A stretch of 31,665 bases of DNA, taken from NCBI GenBank assembly GCA_001515955.1, contig LOES01000040.1, forward strand, positions 1 through 31,665. Reading direction: 5' to 3'. The DNA comes from Clostridia bacterium BRH_c25. GTDB taxonomy: Bacteria; Bacillota_A; Clostridia; Lutisporales; Lutisporaceae. The stretch's first letter is position 1, and each line of letters starts with the position of its first letter. Below the pieces are notes generated by a model. The model saw only the letters and a list, made by a program, of their open reading frames with translations. It ran no database searches and was not told the origin of the DNA. This document shows, one piece after another, positions 28,261 to 31,665 of the stretch. The position numbers and the translations under genes were made by a program.

Positions 28261-28285
28261 AATTTTCTGCTTTGTCATTAACCTG

Positions 28286-28301
28286 AGCGGCACAAGCCGC
28301 T
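28286..28301. terminator. Bidirectional terminator stem, copy 2
   Basis: AGCGGCACAAGCCGCT followed by five T's on the plus strand. It would have terminated the HD-GYP gene before the insertion; copy 1 keeps the A-tract for yyaC from the opposite side. Confidence 0.75.
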
Positions 28302-28310
28302 TTTTCTATT

Positions 28311-28967
28311 CTACTCAGAGGAGCTTGCGTAATCATTATTCATATAAGGATTTTCGTTCAGGGTTGAAGCAATTTGCTGATTTACTACCGACATATCGGG
28401 CATTGTCATTTTTCTGTTCATTTTCCACATGTTATACTTAAGTCCATTTGCAATAAGATTTGCCATGTTCATAACAACACTGAGCCTTGTATTCTGCAGT
28501 ATCATAATCTCCATAAATCCTCCGACATTAACAATTCCAGTGATGTTAACATGACCAATAGCCGGAAGGTTCTTATTCACTCCCGAGCCGGGAGACAGAG
28601 GACCCTCCTTTATATTTACAAAGCCGATCCTTTCCAATCTGCCCAGGCATGCATCTATGGCAATTATGAAAGGGTTTTCGAATTTATCAAAAAGCTCCAT
28701 ATACTCGCATAGGTTTTTGGCATGTACCGGTTCATCCAAGGTACCGAATATATGTACATTTTTGTATTTCATATCTTTTACCTTATAGCCAATCAATGGC
28801 CCAAGGCAGTCACCGGTGGCCCTATCTGTTCCAATGCATACAATTATGATGTCGCTATAGCTTTCATCATAGAAGCTGCTCATGCATTCCTCAAAGTAAT
28901 TGCAGAAATAAGAAAAGGAATAGGGTTTATTAATATCTATTGTACGTTCAAATTTAACCTTCAACAT
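28311..28967 (-). CDS. yyaC: Sporulation protein YyaC (DUF1256)
   Basis: The 218-residue protein has DIIIVCIGTDRATGDCLGPLIG, HIFGTLDEPVHAKNL, AIDACLGRLERIGFVNIKEGPLSPGSGVNKNLPAIGHVNITGIVNVGGFMEI, the DUF1256 core related to germination protease GPR. It marks a spore former; activity is unproven. ATG 28967 has AAGGAG seven bases upstream; a longer in-frame start at 29018 lacks one. It is convergent with the HD-GYP gene and divergent from the next. Confidence 0.92.
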   Translation of the reverse strand: MLKVKFERTIDINKPYSFSYFCNYFEECMSSFYDESYSDIIIVCIGTDRATGDCLGPLIGYKVKDMKYKNVHIFGTLDEPVHAKNLCEYMELFDKFENPFIIAIDACLGRLERIGFVNIKEGPLSPGSGVNKNLPAIGHVNITGIVNVGGFMEIMILQNTRLSVVMNMANLIANGLKYNMWKMNRKMTMPDMSVVNQQIASTLNENPYMNNDYASSSE

Positions 28968-29145
28968 TCCTAACTCCTTTATATGAATATCTTTATATAA
29001 AGTATTACCCAAAGACAATGCGCAAATTCAGAGGTTTCAAAATAAATGGGATGTGGCAGAAAGGTTTTTGTTGTATAATGGTGTTATTCTATAATATGAA
29101 TACTTTTAAGGGATTTATGCGTATATATTATGAGAGGTGCTGAAT

Positions 29146-30243
29146 TTGAGTAATGTGAGGTCAAAAAAGAGAACTGCTTTACTCCTTCTGCTGGCTTCAG
29201 TACTGGTACTTGTTATCTTGCTGATTGTAAACAACAAAACAGCTCAAAAATCCTCCTTTGTTATGGAAGGCAGAAATAAGCTGACAGTTGCAGGAGAGGT
29301 AATAGCAGTGTCTAATAGCAGCAGTCTGGTGTATTGTATAAAGGACTTGCTTATAGAAGCACAGGAAGAAAATCTGAGAGCCAAGAGCATAAATGGGAAT
29401 GTAGCATGGAGTCAGAAGCTGCTTGGGAAAATAGTCAATATAGCTGATGCGGGGGAAGGCATTGTAATAATTGATTCTCAGAATAATATCAATTATTATT
29501 CGCACTTAGGGAAGCTCTTGTGGACCTATAAGTCTCCTTCTGAAATTATAGACATATTTACCGAGGACAATGGCAGCTTCCTGGTGGAGTATAAGGGGAT
29601 GACTGGTAGTCATGCGGAGGTATTCACACAAAATGGCAGCAAAATAGGAAATATATCGGTAGAGAATGCACATGTATTATCATTTTCTACCGGAGCCAAT
29701 GCCTTTTCTATTTCAGTGCTGGATACGTCTGCGGAATCAATAAAAACCAAAATAATAACCTATGACTTCAAAGGGGATATACTCTGGGCTAAAAACTTTG
29801 ACAACAATATAATTTCAAAGCTCAACTACGGCAAGAATAATAAATTGCTTGTCTTGGGCGAGAATACAATCTATGTATACAAAAGTGACGGGAGCTTGCT
29901 GGAAGAGATAAAAGTTGAGGGTGATATCAGAAATGTAGCAATAAGTGATTACATTGTCAGCATAGCTTTATTCGACAGAGGCAAACAATACCTGGCATGC
30001 TACGATTCAAACATGCGGGAACAAAGCCGTATAGAGATAGAGGCTGCTCCTTTGGGGATATTTCCACTGAAAAACAACCAGATATTATATTACAATGATG
30101 AACTGCTGGTGCTTACTTCTAAAGGGGAGCTTATTGCCAGGTACAAGTCCAACACGGATATAAGCAATGTATATATGACTCTTGATAATAAGGTGTACTT
30201 GGTATCAAATAGAAAGCTCCAGCAGTTGGAGTACATAAAATAG
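29146..30243 (+). CDS. DUF5711-like beta-propeller protein with membrane anchor
   Basis: The 365-residue protein has one N-terminal membrane helix (about residues 10-30) and then repeated beta-strand blocks (WSQKLLGKIVNI, LLWTYKSPSEI, ILWAKNF, YVYKSDGSLLEE) of a PQQ/WD-type propeller outside the membrane. Similar proteins are called DUF5711; the role is unknown. I place the start at TTG 29146, with GAGAGGTG six bases upstream; GTG 29137 is inside it. The CvpA gene follows 19 bases after it. Confidence 0.8.
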   Translation: MSNVRSKKRTALLLLLASVLVLVILLIVNNKTAQKSSFVMEGRNKLTVAGEVIAVSNSSSLVYCIKDLLIEAQEENLRAKSINGNVAWSQKLLGKIVNIADAGEGIVIIDSQNNINYYSHLGKLLWTYKSPSEIIDIFTEDNGSFLVEYKGMTGSHAEVFTQNGSKIGNISVENAHVLSFSTGANAFSISVLDTSAESIKTKIITYDFKGDILWAKNFDNNIISKLNYGKNNKLLVLGENTIYVYKSDGSLLEEIKVEGDIRNVAISDYIVSIALFDRGKQYLACYDSNMREQSRIEIEAAPLGIFPLKNNQILYYNDELLVLTSKGELIARYKSNTDISNVYMTLDNKVYLVSNRKLQQLEYIK

Positions 30244-30262
30244 TTAAAAATAGGAGGCACTT

Positions 30263-30892
30263 ATGAATTGGATTGACTATGCAATAATAGCAATTCTTGC
30301 CCTTGGTTTCATTTCAGGCTTGAGAAGAGGGTTTGTGAGGTCAATATCCAGCATTATATGTCTGCTGGCATCCATAATAATTGCAAAGACCTATTATAAG
30401 GCATTAACCTTATTTATGGTTGAAAATACTGCAATAGAAGAAAAGATAACAGGCTTTCTTTCTGAAAAAGCTTTCGTGAAGAACATGCTGTTGGCTCCAT
30501 CAGGAGAAAGTGCAGTTTTTTCTATCAGCAACAATTTTACCAGTGATCTGAACTCATTTGTTACAGTGCTGATAATAAATGCAATATCAATACTGGTAAT
30601 ATTTCTGGCAGTAAGGCTTATTCTAGGGATTGCAGAAGGATTTATGATTAGTGCTGTTGAAATCCCCGGATTGAGAGAGGTAAATAGTATTGGAGGGGCA
30701 ATAGTTGGCCTTGGGAAGAATATCATAGTGATTATGCTTATATTCACCATAATTACACCTGCCTCTGCAATAAAGTCCTTTTCGGTTATTGCAAGCGGAA
30801 TAGAAACATCAACCCTTGCCAAGTATTTTTATACCTATAATTTCATACTTGGTTGGATATGGTCCGCTGCTCTTGATTTTTTGAATAAATAA
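30263..30892 (+). CDS. CvpA family membrane protein
   Basis: The 209-residue protein begins MNWIDYAIIAILALGFISGLRRGFVRSI, the CvpA signature, and has four to five membrane segments. CvpA in E. coli is needed for colicin V production, but the general role is unclear and links to envelope stress. AGGAGG precedes ATG 30263. It lies in a probable operon with the DUF5711-like gene and the next gene. Confidence 0.88.
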   Translation: MNWIDYAIIAILALGFISGLRRGFVRSISSIICLLASIIIAKTYYKALTLFMVENTAIEEKITGFLSEKAFVKNMLLAPSGESAVFSISNNFTSDLNSFVTVLIINAISILVIFLAVRLILGIAEGFMISAVEIPGLREVNSIGGAIVGLGKNIIVIMLIFTIITPASAIKSFSVIASGIETSTLAKYFYTYNFILGWIWSAALDFLNK

Positions 30893-30907
30893 GGAGTTGT
30901 TGAATTC

Positions 30908-31540
30908 ATGAGTAAGAAAAATACAGCAATAGGGTTAGTTCTGGTATTCCTGGGCATATCCATGTATCTAAGGAATTATAATATTGGAACCGGAAGCCTG
31001 CTGACACTTTTCCTGGGCTTGGGACTTTTTTATGCATACTACATAAAAAAGGAGCAGCCCTTTGCAATATTCGGAGGAATATTCACAGCTATAGGATTAA
31101 TGTATGTTCTGCATGATATAAGGCTTTTTCGTATAGATATGACCTTTGAAACTCTGCTTATAGTTCTGGGAATTATATTTATGTTCATTTTTTACTCAAA
31201 GCACGCTCAGGGCTTTGTTTTTCCAGGAATGATACTTCCTGCTATCGGAATATATCTTATACTGCTAAGAACCTTTAACGATAAGTATACAGCTTCCAGC
31301 ATATTTTTGCTGCTTGGGTTCGCCTTTTATGCAATATACTTCATAGCCTATATGGGAAGCTCCGGCTGGCCTCTGATACCTGCAACCATATTTCTGCTGA
31401 CTGGAATATTGGCTTATGCCTTCAGTTTTAAGGTAATAACCTGGAATATGGTTTATATGAGCAGAGGATATTTATGGCCTTCGATGATGATTCTGGCGGG
31501 AGTGTTGATACTGATGAACCTTCGGAAAAGAAGGAGCTGA
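30908..31540 (+). CDS. Polytopic membrane protein of unknown function
   Basis: The 210-residue protein is almost wholly hydrophobic, with about seven segments separated by short basic loops (YYIKKEQ, LRKRRS at the end). The pattern recalls LiaI/LiaF-type membrane regions (DUF5668-like), but I cannot assign a family. ATG 30908 follows AAGGAGTTGTTG with a typical spacing, 15 bases after the CvpA stop. Confidence 0.8.
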   Translation: MSKKNTAIGLVLVFLGISMYLRNYNIGTGSLLTLFLGLGLFYAYYIKKEQPFAIFGGIFTAIGLMYVLHDIRLFRIDMTFETLLIVLGIIFMFIFYSKHAQGFVFPGMILPAIGIYLILLRTFNDKYTASSIFLLLGFAFYAIYFIAYMGSSGWPLIPATIFLLTGILAYAFSFKVITWNMVYMSRGYLWPSMMILAGVLILMNLRKRRS

Positions 31541-31665
31541 TTAAAAAGTAGCGGCAATAAAGCAGCCATGTATAGCACGGAATAACTATACAAATCTTGA
31601 TGGTACTAAGGAACTCCGCCAAAGAAAAGTCTAACGCCCTCAAATGGTCATCCTTGACCTTGAGG
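31541..31665. other. Right-edge noncoding sequence with hairpins
   Basis: Holds TGTATAG...CTATACA (near 31569-31592) and CCTCAA-GGTCA...TGACC-TTGAGG with a two-base bulge at the window edge. It is cut by the window, so its nature is unclear. Confidence 0.4.

Larger units (their letters stand above)
27800..28310. other. Spacer with an inserted foldback element flanked by a repeated terminator stem
   Basis: This 511-base gap between two convergent genes has no credible protein. It consists of a 16-bp terminator-type stem (27804-27819), an inserted region with inverted termini and hairpins, and a second copy of the same 16 bp (28286-28301). The outer arms AGTAGAATAGAAAAAGCGGC and its complement cover both gene ends. 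Confidence 0.75.

Noticed and set aside
27800..28310. CRISPR array
   Set aside because: Repeats are a single inverted pair and one direct 16-bp pair, with no regular spacers.
31428..31643. 71-residue minus-strand ORF at the right edge
   Set aside because: It mostly overlaps the membrane-protein gene in antisense and has no ribosome site; however the start is near the hairpin-rich edge and is uncertain.

Overview
This window is the replication-origin region of a low-GC, Gram-positive, spore-forming Clostridia chromosome. The evidence is the gene order rrn - gyrA - gyrB - remB - recF - yaaA - dnaN - dnaA - oriC - rpmH - rnpA - yidD - yidC - jag - mnmE - mnmG - rsmG - noc - parA - parB, the sporulation-linked genes (yyaC, remB, jag), the cyclic-di-GMP genes and the AT-rich spacers. 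The ORFs feel closest to the Ruminiclostridium/Acetivibrio group, but that is an impression from protein style and not a database result.

Layout. Positions 1-48 are the 5' end of a 16S rRNA gene on the minus strand. Its leader (49-704) carries three sigma-A-type promoters, two of them in a duplicated block. Next on the minus strand come an HD-GYP protein and the gyrase/recF/dnaN/dnaA series, read away from the origin. The dnaA-rpmH spacer (10995-11706) holds about eleven DnaA boxes. The dnaA-dnaN spacer holds an AT-rich stretch plus a DnaA-trio-like element, so the origin is bipartite as in Bacillus subtilis. From 11707 the plus strand carries ribosome/RNase P/membrane-insertion genes, then the tRNA-modification genes mnmE and mnmG, rsmG, and the chromosome-partition genes noc, parA and parB, with two perfect parS sites downstream. 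From 21.5 kb on are accessory genes: a PhzF-family enzyme, a cysteine-desulfurase-like enzyme, DUF4446, UPF0180, a GGDEF cyclase, a second HD-GYP protein, yyaC on the minus strand, a DUF5711-like propeller protein, CvpA and a polytopic membrane protein.

How the genes work together. The minus-strand group initiates and sustains replication (DnaA, beta clamp, RecF, gyrase). The plus-strand group covers translation, tRNA modification, membrane-protein insertion and chromosome segregation or nucleoid occlusion around the origin. The distal part adds c-di-GMP turnover.

Most notable points: (1) mnmG is split by a diverged 59-bp tandem duplication that creates an ATGA stop/start overlap, so MnmG is predicted as two coupled polypeptides. 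(2) A ~465-bp foldback element lies between two copies of a 16-bp terminator stem. (3) A heptamer-repeat foldback element supplies the phzF stop codon and lies between the two parS sites. (4) A perfect DnaA box is exactly the spacer between the dnaN Shine-Dalgarno and its ATG. (5) A 73-bp structured repeat occurs twice, once overlapping the 3' end of recF. I did not find CRISPR arrays, tRNA genes, transposase genes or a recognisable defence system.
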